DNA of 64,000 nt from Mesostigma viride (GCA_009746045.1 RPFO01000082.1:3858042-3922041), one strand, 5' to 3'. Shown: positions 10,741 through 22,529, counted from the first letter of the stretch. The notes: generated by a model from the sequence alone, not told the origin. Numbers and translations are program-made.

Positions 10741-11518
10741 CTATGTTCACACCACTGTTGCCGCGGTTGGTATCGCGTGATTTCCACCGGTTGTGCGTTG
10801 ACATGTGTTACTCATGCATTTCCCCCTATATTTGGTAGCACGCGGTTTCGCGTTAGTTAGGTGCAGACAGCTGCATGTAGACAAACATCTTGTTTAAGTC
10901 GGTCAATTAACTGTTCTTGACGCATCATGGTCCAAGTCGACCGACCTGTAGGGACCAGTAGAGCAATTGTCTAGGAGAAAGAGCGTGATCGCTGCAGAAG
11001 CCGCGTGGCAGCCGTGGCTGCACCTGTAGTACGACCTGCATATATATGGATACTGTATTTGGATACTGGGTTGTTTATCAATTCTGGTTTTAATTTATTT
11101 AGTGTACCTGGTGTTGGCATGCCAACTCAGTGCTAAACTACTTTATGCACAATGATGCAACTTGATGCTATAGTGACGTGCCACGATGTAACTTTATTAA
11201 CTTCACCATTAGTCATGGGGTCAATAGGATTGCTCATTATGCCATGTTAACATGAACCATGGGTTACGTAATAGTGAAAACAGTAATCATGATGCTCCAC
11301 TTGAAGTCTCCAACATGGTCATGTTTGGAATTTTATTGATCATACTTACAATATATGAAAAGAGACAACAAACGTGGAAGCATGGCACGCCGAGGCCGAT
11401 AATATATGTGTGAAATATGAAAAGAGACAACATCTTTGGCAAGCATGATCATATCATGCTTGCCAAACATATTAATGATATCGACCATGTCCAGAAACCA
11501 TGTTTGCCAATGGTGCAT
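10741..11518. other. AT-rich spacer, nothing recognised
   Basis: Between a plus-strand and a minus-strand gene end (convergent). Contains a local duplication, ATATGAAAAGAGACAACA near 11350 and 11415, and a small inverted repeat around AGCATGATCATATCATGCTT (11442-11461). No exon or RNA gene is apparent. Confidence 0.5.
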
Positions 11519-14500
11519 TTAGGATACATTTGAAGCCGTGCAAATGTATCCTAATCCGGTAAAACCACCCTCTGCCTCGGCATGTTCGGCTTGGCCTTCC
11601 TCCGGCACAGCCCCCGTCACCACCACAGCCCCCGCCACAGGCTGTACGGGTTGGGGCACCACAGCCTGTTCGGTTGGGGGTTCGGGCGCAATCAGGACTG
11701 ACACCATTTCGTTTCCTCCTTGTGGGTCGTCCAAAAATCCGTCCTCTCCAGCAGTGCAAGTGGGAAGGTGGAATCGTCCCTCCCCGTTGGCCTGATAACC
11801 GCCCTTATTCTCTTGGCAGCTACAGCGACCGTATCGACCACCCTCTGAAGGGCGCTGTCGGATTCCGAAGGCTGCATCGGCAACCAGCCGAGGTCGCGTG
11901 GTTCGGGGTATTTCCCCAAATCGCGGTTGTAGATCATGAAAAGCTGGACCATCACCTCGCAGAAGATCTTGGCCATGTATGTCAAGTCATACAAGCACTG
12001 AGGAGGAACGTGTTTGGCCTTCACGGTTGCCATGATAGACGGCCAGAATCGAAAGCGGGCTAGACTCCTCCACCCTTCCTGTTTGATCCCCCCCCCTTCC
12101 TCATCACCCTTCCCTCCCCGTCCAGCTTGTCCGCTGCCACGATGTCCAGAAACTCTGCAAGCTCCTTGGCCAGCTTGTCCTCAATCGGTATTCCACATCT
12201 ACTGTCGTCGTTCGGAGCGACCGTTTCATCCTTCACAGCCGAGATGAAGTCGTAGACTTGGGTTTTCTCCGATTCGGACAAACCACCCTCGTTCAATCGC
12301 CCTCCAACCCGCTCCTCACCACCCTCCTCCCCCTCCCCGTCCTTCCTTGCCTTCTCAGTGCTGCTTGAGACCCCATGAATCAAATTCCATATTTCTTTCT
12401 GGTCCTGAAGGGGCACCTCCGGCTTATCCCAGGATTCCTCCATGTGCGTCTTGAAATAGTTGTGCACTTCCAGCAGTGCCGTCCCCCTCGACTTTTTGGA
12501 AACGGCCTCGTCTTCTGCATTCAGCCCCCCTCCGATCAGGGCAACCCTCCGATGCGCCTCTCTCCCCTGCATGCATGAAATGTGAATCAGTGTTTGAGAC
12601 AAAAAACGGTCATACAACACACGACCTGACATTTTTGTCCTTACACTTTGGAAGATCGGCCGTTCCCGAACAAAAATCACACCCTAATTTCCAGGTTCCA
12701 ACGGCCGTTGGCGCAAGAAAAATCACACCCTAATTTCCAGGTTCCAACGGCCGTTGGCGCAAGAAAAATCACACCCTAATTTCCAGGTTCCAACGGCCGT
12801 TGGCGCAAGAAAAATCACACCCTAATTTCCAGGTTCCAACGGCCGTTGGCGCAAGAAAAATGTCGACCGAATTTCCAGGTTCCAACGGCCGTTGGCGCAA
12901 GAAAAATATCAACCAAATTTCCAGGTTCCAACGGCCGTTGGCGAAAGAAAAATCACACACTAATTTCCAGGTTCCAACGGCCGTTGGCGCAGGAAAAATG
13001 ACACCCTAATTTCCAGGTTCCAACGGCCGTTGGCGCAAGAAAAATCACACACTAATTTCCAGGTTCCAACGGCCGTTGGCGCAAGAAAAATCACACCCTA
13101 ATTTCCAGGTTCCAACGGCCGTTGGCGCAAGAAAAATCACACCCTAATTTCCAGGTTCCAACGGCCGTTGGCGCAAGAAAAATGTCGACCGAATTTCCAG
13201 GTTCCAACGGCCGTTGGCGCAAGAAAAATATCAACCAAATTTCCAGGTTCCAACGGCCGTTGGCGCAAGAAAAATCACACACTAATTTCCAGGTTCCAAC
13301 GGCCGTTGGCGAACAAAAATCACATCTAGTGCCTAAAACGTTCCCACACCCGATCCGTTATATTTACCTTTGGCGTCCGCATGTCCTTCATGGGCGGGAT
13401 CAGTGCTTCCCCCTCCACCTCCCAGCCCTTGAGCACGTCCAGATTGGTGTACATGAACTTGTCCGCGTCCCTCACCAACCCCCTCCACAAATCAAACGCC
13501 TCCTCGGTTGTCTCCACGTACTTGCCCTTTTGTTTACCCGCAATCTCGCCAGCTATCGCAGTCCTCACTTGCTCGTCTGAGCCCTCAAAAATCACGGACT
13601 TCAACATCTGCGTGTAGTGGTTGCCGTCCAGCACGGCAAACTGCGCAAACACGAAAGGCTTCTCGTAGTCGAGCATGTAGTCCAACGCGGTGTTCGTGAG
13701 CTCCAGTACTGCCTCACGGTCAGATGCATCTGACCACTCGGACGAATTCAAGTCCATGGTAATCAACTCCTCGGAGCACGCGGCCGCCATATCCTTCTTG
13801 GAGTACGTCCGGAGAATGGCCCTCCCTTCCTCGGCCGTTGGCGAACGAAAGTATCCGAACCTCTGCACGGCACGGTCACTGTCCTCCCCCGTCAGTTTTT
13901 TAATTTTGTCAGAAAACCCTGGATTCTCTTCCAGCCAGGCATTGTAAGAATCGGGCTCCTGGTCTGCCAGCACCTGCCACGCAAACCGGAAGATCAGCAC
14001 GGCACATTTTGCCTTCGTCAGACTTGTGCCGGCCCCCACGAACCACGGCGCGAGCCCCTTACAATTCCGCACCGTCACCGTCCGATGCCTCATTAGTTCC
14101 GGGAGTTGGCACAAGTTGCTACTAAGGACCCGTACTTGAGTCCCAATCGCGGACCCCCCCACGAGGTCGACATCGTCTGGCACTAGGCGTATCTTCTGCC
14201 GCAGATGAAACGCCGCCTGTATGGTGTCGGTTAGATTCTTGTCGTGCACTTGAGAGGACGGCGCTGGCTCCCAGGAGTCCAAAATGCTGGGCTTCGCATT
14301 TCCAGCACGTGTCGTCAGCAGCCCCTTCCTCTCAAAGGTCTTCACAATCCCCGACCATAAGTCGGTGCCCGGTGCTCGTTGGCGCCATTCCTCAAAAAAT
14401 GTTGTGAGATGCCTTTCCGCCACCCCATGTTCAATCTTGTAAGCCCACCTCCTCCGCTCTTCCTCCGTTCTCTGCCTTGACGGACGCCCCTGATCACATG

Positions 14501-17500
14501 CAAAAAACATACAGATAGCCGGAAGGTCAGTACTATGTTCCAACGGCCGTCGCCGGAAAAATAACACCCTAATTTCCAGGTTCCAGCGGCCGTTGGCGCA
14601 TGAAAGTCACACCCTAATTTACAGGTTCCAACGGCCGTTGGCGCATGAAAATCACACCCTAATTTCCAGGTTCCAACGGCCGTTGCCGACAGAAAAATCA
14701 CACCCTAATTTCCAGGTTCCAACGGCCGTTGGCGCGAGAAAAATGACACCCTAATTTCCAGGTTCCAACGGCCGTTGGCGCGAGAAAAATCACACCCTAT
14801 TTTCCAGGTTCCAACGGCTGTTGGCGCGAGAAAAATGACACCATTTCCAGTTTCCAACGGCCGTTGGCGACAGAAAAATCACACCCTAATTTCCAGGTTC
14901 CAACGGCCGTTGGCGCATGAAAATCACACCCTAATTTACAGGTTCCAACGGCCGTTGGCGCATGAAAATCACACCCTATTTTCCAGGTTCCAACGGCCGT
15001 TGGCGCAAGAAAAATGATACCCTAATTTACAGGTTCCAACGGCCGTTGGCGCATGAAAATCACACCCTAATTTCAAAGTTCCGACGGCCGTTGGGCAAAA
15101 AAAAATAACACCCTAATTTCCAAATTGCAACGGCCGTTGGCGCAAGAAAATCAAGCAAGAAAAGGACAAGGACAAGGACAAGGACAAGGACAAGGACAAG
15201 GACAAGGACAAGGACAAGGACAAGGACAAGGACAAGGACAAGGACAAGGACAAGGACAAGGACAAGGACAAGGACAAGGACAAGGACAAGGACAAGGACA
15301 AGGACAAGGACAAGGACAAGGACAAGGACAAGGACAAGGACAAGGACAAGGACAAGGACAAGGACAAGGACAAGGACAAGGACAAGGACAAGGACAAGGA
15401 CAAGGACAAGGACAAGGACAAGGACAAGGACAAGGACAAGGACAAGGACAAGGAGAAGGACAAGGACAAGGACAAGGACAAGGACAAGGACAAGGACAAG
15501 GACAAGGACAAGGACAAGGACAAGGACAAGGACAAGGACAAGGACAAGGACAAGGACAAGGACAAGGACAAGGACAAGGACAAGGACAAGGACAAGGACA
15601 ACCACAAGGAAAAGGACAAGGACAAGGACAAGGACAAGGACAAGGACAAGGACAAGGACAAGGACAAGGACAAGGACAAGGACAAGGACAAGGACAAGGA
15701 CAAGGACAAGGACAAGGACAAGGACAAGGACAAGGACAAGGACAAGGACGAGGACAAGGACAACGTGCTGGCACAAGGACAAGGACAAGGACAAGGACAA
15801 GGACAAGGACAAGGACAAGGAGAAGGACAAGGACAAGGACAAGGACAAGGACAAGGACAAGGACAAGGACAAGGACAAGGACAAGGACAAGGACAAGGAC
15901 AAGGACAAGGACGAGGACAAGGACAACGTGCTGGCACAAGGACAAGGACAAGGACAAGGACAAGGACAAGGACAAGGACAAGGACAAGGACAAGGACAAG
16001 GACAAGGACAAGGACAAGGACAAGGACAAGGACAAGGACAAGGACAAGGACAAGGACAAGGACAAGGACAAGGACAAGGACAAGGACAAGGACAAGGACA
16101 AGGACAAGGACAAGGACAAGGACAAGGACAAGGACAAGGACAAGGACAAGGACAAGGACAAGGACAAGGACAAGGACAAGGACAAGGACAACGTGCTGGC
16201 ACAAGGACAAGGACAAGGACAAGGACAAGGACAAGGACAAGGACAAGGACAAGGACAAGGACAAGGACAAGGACAAGGACAAGGACAAGGACAAGGACAA
16301 GGACAAGGACAAGGACAAGGACAAGGACAAGGACAAGGACAAGGACAAGGACAAGGACAAGGACAAGGACAAGGACAAGGACAAGGACAAGGACAAGGAC
16401 AAGGACAAGGACAAGGACAAGGACAAGGACAAGGACAAGGACAAGGACAAGGACAAGGCTGGACAAGGACAAGGACAAGGACAAGGACAAGGACAAGGAC
16501 AAGGACAAGGACAAGGACAAGGACAAGGACAAGGACAAGGACAAGGACAAGGACAAGGACAAGGACAAGGCTGGCACAAGGACAAGGACAAGGACAAGGA
16601 CAAGGACAAGGACAAGGACAAGGACAAGGACAAGGACAAGGACAAGGACAAGGACAAGGACAAGGACAAGGACAAGGACAAGGACAAGGACAAGGACAAG
16701 GACAAGGACAAGGACAAGGACAAGGACAAGGACAAGGACAAGGACAAGGACAAGGACAAGGACAAGGACAAGGACAAGGACAAGGACAAGGACAAGGACA
16801 AGGACAAGGACAAGGACAAGGACAAGGACAAGGACAAGGACAAGGACAAGGACAAGGACAAGGACAAGGACAAGGACAAGGACAAGGACAAGGACAAGGA
16901 CAAGGACAAGGACAAGGACAAGGACAAGGACAAGGACAAGGACAAGGACAAGGACAAGGACAAGGACAAGGACAAGGACAAGGACAAGGACAAGGACAAG
17001 GACAAGGACAAGGACAAGGACAAGGACAAGGACAAGGACAAGGACAAGGACAAGGACAAGGACAAGGACAAGGACAAGGACAAGGACAAGGACAAGGACA
17101 AGGACAAGGACAAGGACAAGGACAAGGACAAGGACAAGGACAAGGACAAGGACAAGGACAAGGACAAGGACAAGGACAAGGACAAGGACAAGGACAAGGA
17201 CAAGGACAAGGACAAGGACAAGGACAAGGACAAGGACAAGGACAAGGACAAGGACAAGGACAAGGACAAGGACAAGGACAAGGACAAGGACAAGGACAAG
17301 GACAAGGACAAGGACAAGGACAAGGCTGGCACAAGGACAAGGACAAGGACAAGGACAAGGACAAGGACAAGGACAAGGACAAGGACAAGGACAAGGACAA
17401 GGACAAGGACAAGGACAAGGACAAGGACAAGGACAAGGACAAGGACAAGGACAAGGACAAGGACAAGGACAAGGACAAGGACAAGGACAAGGACAAGGCT

Positions 17501-19594
17501 GGACAAGGACAAGGACAAGGACAAGGACAAGGACAAGGACAAGGACAAGGACAAGGACAAGGACAAGGACAAGGCTGGCACAAGGACAAGGAAAGGACAA
17601 GGACAAGGCTGGACAAGGACAAGGACAAGGACAAGGACAAGGACAAGGACAAGGACAAGGACAAGGACAAGGACAAGGACAAGGACAAGGACAAGGACAA
17701 GGACAAGGACAAGGACAAGGACAAGGACAAGGACAAGGACAAGGACAAGGACAAGGACAAGGACAAGGACAAGGACAAGGACAAGGACAAGGACAAGGAC
17801 AAGGACAAGGACAAGGACAAGGACAAGGACAAGGACAAGGACAAGGACAAGGACAAGGACAAGGACAAGGACAAGGACAAGGACAAGGACAAGGACAAGG
17901 ACAAGGACAAGGACAAGGACAAGGACAAGGACAAGGACAAGGACAAGGACAAGGACAAGGACAAGGACAAGGACAAGGACAAGGACAAGGACAAGGACAA
18001 GGACAAGGACAAGGACAAGGACAAGGACAAGGACAAGGACAAGGACAAGGACAAGGACAAGGACAAGGACAAGGACAAGGACAAGGACAAGGACAAGGAC
18101 AAGGACAAGGACAAGGACAAGGACAAGGACAAGGACAAGGACAAGGACAAGGACAAGGACAAGGACAAGGACAAGGACAAGGACAAGGACAAGGACAAGG
18201 ACAAGGACAAGGACAAGGACAAGGACAAGGACAAGGACAAGGACAAGGACAAGGACAAGGACAAGGACAAGGACAAGGACAAGGACAAGGACAAGGACAA
18301 GGACAAGGACAAGGACAAGGACAAGGACAAGGACAAGGACAAGGACAAGGACAAGGACAAGGACAAGGACAAGGACAAGGACAAGGACAAGGACAAGGAC
18401 AAGGACAAGGACAAGGACAAGGACAAGGACAAGGACAAGGACAAGGACAAGGACAAGGACAAGGACAAGGACAAGGACAAGGACAAGGACAAGGACAAGG
18501 ACAAGGACAAGGACAAGGACAAGGACAAGGACAAGGACAAGGACAAGGACAAGGATGGCGCAAGAAAATCACATCCTTGTGCGTAACACCTACCCGGACA
18601 GCTGGCAGTGTGGGGTGGGTTGCTTTTCCAGTTGCTGCCGTCGCGGCATCGGAACCCGATGACCCAGAAGCCGCCGATTTCCTCCGCTCCTTCGCCGCCT
18701 TTGCTGCATGAACGCCGCGCGCCTCTTGCCCCGACGATGGTGCGGGGGAGGGGGCATTTGCTGTGCTGCCGCTGCAGCTTCCGACGGCGCGGAAGGGGCG
18801 GCGGCGGGAGGGGGCAACACCGGTGGCGGCGGAGAGCCCGGCGGCGGGGGCGCCGGCGGCGGGGGCGCCGGCGGAGGGGAACGCGGGTGGTTGTGCGTAC
18901 AAGCACGCTGTGACACGCAGACGACAAAGAAGAAATCCGCCGAATATGTTAGCAAGCGGTGCGGTGCAGCACACACATCTGACAAAGCTAATAGGTCAAC
19001 CCTTAAAACCGTGTCCAACTGCCCGCTATAAAAACCGGGCAATTGTCACTTTCCATGATAATGTCCACAAACCAACCTAATAGTTAGTTATGGTCCATTA
19101 TAGGACACAAGCACACACATATATTCACCACCTTGGGGGTCATGTCATTGGTCATATTGCAATGTCCTATGGGTGCCAAATATAGCACCCCCTGACATAA
19201 AGGAAGCTAGTAAAGGGCTCATGAATATAGCACCCCCTGACATAAAGGAAGCTAGTAAAGGGCTCATGAACACCAAGGTTGCATGTGGAGGAGCAGGGAC
19301 CCAGCTGCAAGCTCTAACAATAAATGCCCACTACAAATAGCGGACAGTTTGGTTGGTGACACCTGCTAGCATTACAAAGCTCAATTCTCATCCCGTAGCA
19401 ACAAAAATGTAATGTCCGCTGTAAATATCACTCAAAACGGCTAAAGGGTTAAAACGAAGTTGTAGTTGTTTTGCGGCATCAAGTTTCAAAGTACGTACTG
19501 GGATACCCTTCGCCAGCCTGCTTGGCATCGAGTAGGATAAGATCTTGGAACCAGTAAGGGGGCTTCGCTTGTTGCGGCAGATGGTGCAATCCAT
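11519..19594 (-). CDS. Four-exon protein gene (~860 aa), repeat-filled introns, unknown function
   Basis: Minus strand. Exon 1 is 19594-19499 (MDCTICRNKRS..., 32 codons) with donor GTACGT. Exon 2 is 18907-18594 (Pro/Ala-rich, 315 nt after one added base at the G5 run 18750-18754) with donor GTAGGT. Exon 3 is 14489-13368 (374 codons exactly) with donor GTAAAT. Exon 4 is 12566-11519 (350 codons after one added base at 12088-12096 and one at 11733-11737). Acceptors are GTCACAG, GTGATCAG and GCATGCAG. All junctions are phase 0, which strongly supports the linkage. Exon 3 is the best conserved-looking part (WAYKIEHGVAERHLTTFFEEW near its start). Exon 4 starts with a charged region and has a Tyr/Met-rich helical stretch. 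The last residues are encoded by a dispersed repeat, so the native C-terminus may be lost. I do not recognise the family. A short CxxC at the N-terminus could bind metal. Confidence 0.6.
11520..11551. other. Perfect 12-bp inverted repeat (hairpin) at gene 3-prime end
   Basis: AGGATACATTTG, then an 8-base loop, then CAAATGTATCCT. It overlaps the stop codon of the four-exon minus-strand gene and adjoins the dispersed 29-bp repeat at 11542-11570. It could act as an RNA hairpin at the transcript end or mark the end of a small inserted element. Confidence 0.8.
12670..13325. repeat. Palindrome minisatellite (about 46-bp units) in intron 3
   Basis: About 14 copies of a unit consisting of AATTTCCAGGTT, the palindrome CCAACGGCCGTTGG, then CGCAAGAAAAATCACACCCT. 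A 322-bp block is itself duplicated (12800-12960 matches 13122-13282). It fills most of the 801-nt intron between exons 3 and 4 of the four-exon gene. Open frames through it are repeat artefacts. Confidence 0.95.
14535..15155. repeat. Palindrome minisatellite, second array (intron 2)
   Basis: About 13 copies of the same family as the 12.7-kb array, with variant linkers (CGCATGAAAATC, CGACAGAAAAATC). It lies in intron 2 of the four-exon gene, just inside its 3-prime end, and runs directly into the hexanucleotide array. Confidence 0.95.
15157..18555. repeat. 3.4-kb hexanucleotide array (AAGGAC)n
   Basis: About 560 copies of AAGGAC, with few substitutions. Interruptions of the type GCTGGCACAAGG or CGTGCTGGCAC occur near 15763, 15926, 16191, 16457, 16570, 17325, 17497, 17573 and 17606. 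The left flank is GTTGGCGCAAGAAAATC and the right flank GGCGCAAGAAAATCACATCC. Both are the linker of the palindrome minisatellite, so the array expanded inside one such unit. It occupies most of the 4.1-kb intron 2. All six frames are open, and none is a gene. Confidence 0.97.
19181..19270. repeat. 45-bp tandem duplication
   Basis: Two exact adjacent copies starting TATAGCACCCCCTGACA, in the intron between exons 1 and 2 of the four-exon gene. Confidence 0.9.
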
Positions 19595-19605
19595 TGTGAT
19601 CTGCG

Positions 19606-19935
19606 CGCAAAACATACACAAACGAACAACCCTCATAGGTTGAGCAATCCAGAAAATCATGCCATTACTGTAACAACATGGGCAAAGCATACACAAACGA
19701 ACAACCATCATAGATTGAGCTAGCAATCCACAACATTATGCCATTACTGTAACAACATGGGCAAAGCATACACAAACGAACAACCATCATAGATTGAGCT
19801 AGCAATCCACAACATCATGCCATTACTGTAACAACATGGGCAAAGCATACACAAACGAACAACCATCATAGATAGAGCAATCCACAACATCATGCCATTA
19901 ATGTAATAACATGGGCAAAACATACACAAACAAAT
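19606..19935. repeat. ~79-bp minisatellite, four copies
   Basis: Units with ATGCCATTACTGTAACAACATGGG and CAAAGCATACACAAACGAAC, immediately upstream of the first coding exon (ATG 19594) of the minus-strand four-exon gene. The last copy forms the TTGCGCGCAG acceptor-like stretch before that exon, so the region may be a 5-prime UTR intron or promoter. Confidence 0.85.
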
Positions 19936-20112
19936 AGCCATGATAGGGCATTAAGAGAATAGCCATGATTGGGGCAATAAGAGAATTTTTTTGTTCAATT
20001 CAATGATCACAATTTATGCACACAGTCGATGCATTCATAAATGAGGCAGGTTCTTCCGAAAATTGGCTCCGTCGTAGAGTGTCAACGGCCAACTTGCAAA
20101 CACGCACGTTAC

Positions 20113-20532
20113 ATGATATACATACCTAGTCATTATGGTCCTATACAAACGCCAGAAGGGCCTAATACCGGTTTAATTGGATCTTTAGCTACGCATAGTA
20201 AAGTAAATGAATATGTTTTCCTGTCCTTTTTATACATTACAAAAAAATCAAGTAATTAAAAGTGAAATACCTATTTTTATACCTCCAGATCAACAAGATC
20301 AATTTAAATTCGCCCCAGAATATTTATTACTTTCTTGTTACTCTAGTGTTGAAAATAATTATGTTCCTGTGCGATATAAACCAGAATTTAGTAGTAAAGC
20401 AGAAGAAGTCGATTATTTGGGGATTTCTCTAACGCAAGCTTCAATAGCTACTTCATTTATTCCCTTGGTGGAACATGATGATGCAAACCGAGCATTAATG
20501 GGTTGTAATATGCAAAGACAAGCAGTTCCATG
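20113..20532 (+). pseudogene. rpoB: Plastid rpoB fragment (nuclear plastid DNA insertion), broken
   Basis: AT-rich segment encoding, in pieces, the conserved core of the bacterial-type RNA polymerase beta subunit. [20 protein letters not shown] is followed after a frame change by [11 protein letters not shown]..., then [20 protein letters not shown] and NMQRQAVP. Three residues expected after HYG (RIC in this family) are missing, and an indel near 20212 shifts the frame. The match stops abruptly at 20532 and begins abruptly near 20113. In function it would be part of the plastid polymerase catalytic core, but here it is a truncated nuclear copy. Base composition differs sharply from the neighbouring GC-rich genes. 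A bacterial contaminant is possible but less likely, given the seamless flanks. Confidence 0.85.
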
Positions 20533-20769
20533 ACACCAAGGTTGAGACTTGCATGCATGGGACAAGAAAAACCTCGTTGCAAGGGTTGAAACAATAACGA
20601 AATTGTATGACGACAGACACATAAAATGTAAGGCTTGCTCAGTATTATTATTTACCCATCAATCAATTTTAAAGGCAAGGAAATGTTGAAATACGGACGA
20701 CCGTCCCAAGTTCGCCAGCATTAACAAAAGCATTTCTGTGACAAGAACAGTGGGCGACCATTCCCATTA
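20533..20769. other. Short spacer, nothing recognised
   Basis: Between the plastid fragment and the stop codon of the next minus-strand gene. AT-rich, with no repeat or motif seen. Confidence 0.4.
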
Positions 20770-21552
20770 TTATCTTTTCCTCTTTTGTTTCTTCCCCTTC
20801 CCGGACTCGCATTCATAACCGACGTCCGCCATCCCCAAACGATGCAAAATTTTGTTGGAGCTCTGCATCTTCTCCAACAGTTCTTGATCCGATTCCTCCT
20901 TTGCACGACGCGCTTCCTCTGCCTTCGCCTTTGCGGCCTCCACATCTGCATCTATATCCGCCTTCACCACCATCCTGATCAAACGGTCCCGCTCCTCAGG
21001 CCTCTTCGGCAGTCCCACCGGCTCTGCGGCAAGAAGAGCCTCCAAAATATCCTTGTGCAGTCTTTGTGCTTCCACAAATCCATTATTCGTCATCAAGGTG
21101 TACGCGCATTCACGCGCCACACCCTGCAAGGAATCCCCCATGGTAACGTTAAGCCCATGAGCAAACCCGTACGCGCTGTCCCCCTCTGCCAAAATCTCGA
21201 GGTGCTGCCTGTCGAGGCGCACCAGCTCAACTTTCCGTTCCCCAGTGTGCGTTGCCGTGAAGTGGAGGACCGAGCGTGTCATTCCGGTCTTCCCCATCAA
21301 CATCTGCAAACTTGCTACGTATGCGATCCCACGAGCGCACACGTCCTCCAACTTCTCGGCAAAAGGTAGATGTGTCTTGCAATACACATCCAATCCCTCC
21401 AGTGGTCTATCACATCTAAGAAATCCACACCCCCCGTATGGATCCTTGGCATGTTGGTACTCGAGGTCGTGCGCTTGTAGGAACTTGTAATGTTCCGCGC
21501 ACAGTCCCTCGACCCTTACGGGCTCCGTACAGATTTTGCATTTCGTTGCCAT
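20770..21552 (-). CDS. Cys/His-rich protein, 260 aa, coiled-coil C-terminus
   Basis: ATG at 21552 chosen because it is followed by MATKCKIC and preceded by GCGCAG. A longer frame upstream lacks conserved features. Residues 1-80 hold two clusters of the form C-x2-C...C-x2-H (CKIC...LCAEH) and C...RC...YCKTH, a likely pair of zinc-binding treble-clef-type folds. The middle has no known domain. Residues 205-245 are an Ala/Glu/Lys helix (coiled coil) and the end is a basic KGKKQKRKR tail typical of nuclear targeting. The same length and N-terminal pattern occur in the gene at 28463-29245, so the two are probably paralogs. No function is assigned. Confidence 0.7.
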   Translation of the reverse strand: MATKCKICTEPVRVEGLCAEHYKFLQAHDLEYQHAKDPYGGCGFLRCDRPLEGLDVYCKTHLPFAEKLEDVCARGIAYVASLQMLMGKTGMTRSVLHFTATHTGERKVELVRLDRQHLEILAEGDSAYGFAHGLNVTMGDSLQGVARECAYTLMTNNGFVEAQRLHKDILEALLAAEPVGLPKRPEERDRLIRMVVKADIDADVEAAKAKAEEARRAKEESDQELLEKMQSSNKILHRLGMADVGYECESGKGKKQKRKR

Positions 21553-21778
21553 CTGCGCAATTGCCATGAGTCCCATACAGCAGCCATTGTATAACAGGGG
21601 CAATGAGCACCGTCAGAACCCCCTCTGGCGTCTTTCTCACACAATTCTCAATCTAGTCTTTTTGTGCAATAATTGTTGGTTCCAAGAAGGTCCGTTCAAA
21701 GAAGTTTTATGAGACAAAATAAATTAGTTTCAATTACACGCATCAGATTAATCAAATCATATTTTCTCCCTCTCTTTC

Positions 21779-22351
21779 TTACTGAGCAATTCTGTCCATC
21801 CTGCCCCTCTTTGCCGGCTTCTCATCAATCTCCTCATCAAAATCACACACACGTCTAATCTGCTGTCTAATCTGCTCTACCAACCCCCCCTTGCGCATCA
21901 GGTCTTTCACCTCCCCCTTCAAGAGCGCTGTCACGAGTCGCGCGCACTCATACGCGGACTCCGTGGCCAGGTCCCTTCCCATATCATGCCACACTTTGGC
22001 CGTTGGACAGTCGGGATGGTCTCCCATGTAAGCCCACACATGCCTTGGCGGCTTGTCCTCTCCGCCTATCCCCTCTCCAGGTCGCATCTGTCCCACCTCC
22101 TCTATCACCCACTCTGCATCACGCAGCATGAATCGAGGCTTCTTGTCAACATAGTACAAGACCAAAACCATGTTGTTGGGCCAAGGCTTCCACTTTTTCG
22201 TCACGATGTGACGGTCAATCGTCATCAGCCCGCTCTCGATTTCGGCAAACAACGCCCCCCATACGTCAGAATGCTTGGGACAGAACCACTCGCTGTCCGT
22301 CGGCATTCCTTCCCATTGACAATCCGGATGTTCGCATCGAATGGGGTCCAT
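21779..22351 (-). CDS. Cys/His-rich protein, 190 aa, upstream region split by a retrotransposon
   Basis: ATG 22351 follows GTGCACAG. The N-terminus, RCEHPDCQWEG...EWFCPKHSD, is one C-x4-C...C-x2-H cluster like those in the 260-aa neighbours but single. The C-terminus is basic (KPAKRGRMDR). The split-direct-repeat retrotransposon ends only 17 bp upstream of the ATG (22368), so the original promoter now lies 5.5 kb away, beyond 27870. Whether the gene is still expressed is open. No known family. Confidence 0.65.
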   Translation of the reverse strand: MDPIRCEHPDCQWEGMPTDSEWFCPKHSDVWGALFAEIESGLMTIDRHIVTKKWKPWPNNMVLVLYYVDKKPRFMLRDAEWVIEEVGQMRPGEGIGGEDKPPRHVWAYMGDHPDCPTAKVWHDMGRDLATESAYECARLVTALLKGEVKDLMRKGGLVEQIRQQIRRVCDFDEEIDEKPAKRGRMDRIAQ

Positions 22352-22367
22352 CTGTGCACATCGATAT

Positions 22368-22504
22368 TTCTATTAACCGTGGAACTCCAGGGTAACCAGA
22401 CTCTTTATTAAAACAATGAGTGGAGCACATACAAAAGGCAGGCCACATCCCGGCCGCCGATGCTCATGGGAACACTTATTGCTTGGCAAAGGCTAGCCTT
22501 ACCC
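22368..22504 (-). repeat. B2 repeat of the split-direct-repeat element
   Basis: 137 bp. In element sense it starts GGGTAAGG and ends TTAATAGAA. It matches B1 (22963-23099) and forms the 3-prime end of the element. Confidence 0.92.
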
Positions 22505-22529
22505 CCAAACACGCAGGGAGGGTGGGCGG

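Noticed and set aside
15060-18974. Reading frames of 800-1300 codons across the hexamer array
   Set aside because: A 6-bp unit without stops opens all frames, giving only GQ, KD, TR, SL, CP or LV dipeptides. Real exons end at GTAGGT (18593) and resume at 14489.
20041-20112. Upstream part of the plastid-like frame (MRQVLPKIG...)
   Set aside because: No rpoB similarity before IPSHYG. It is open by chance.
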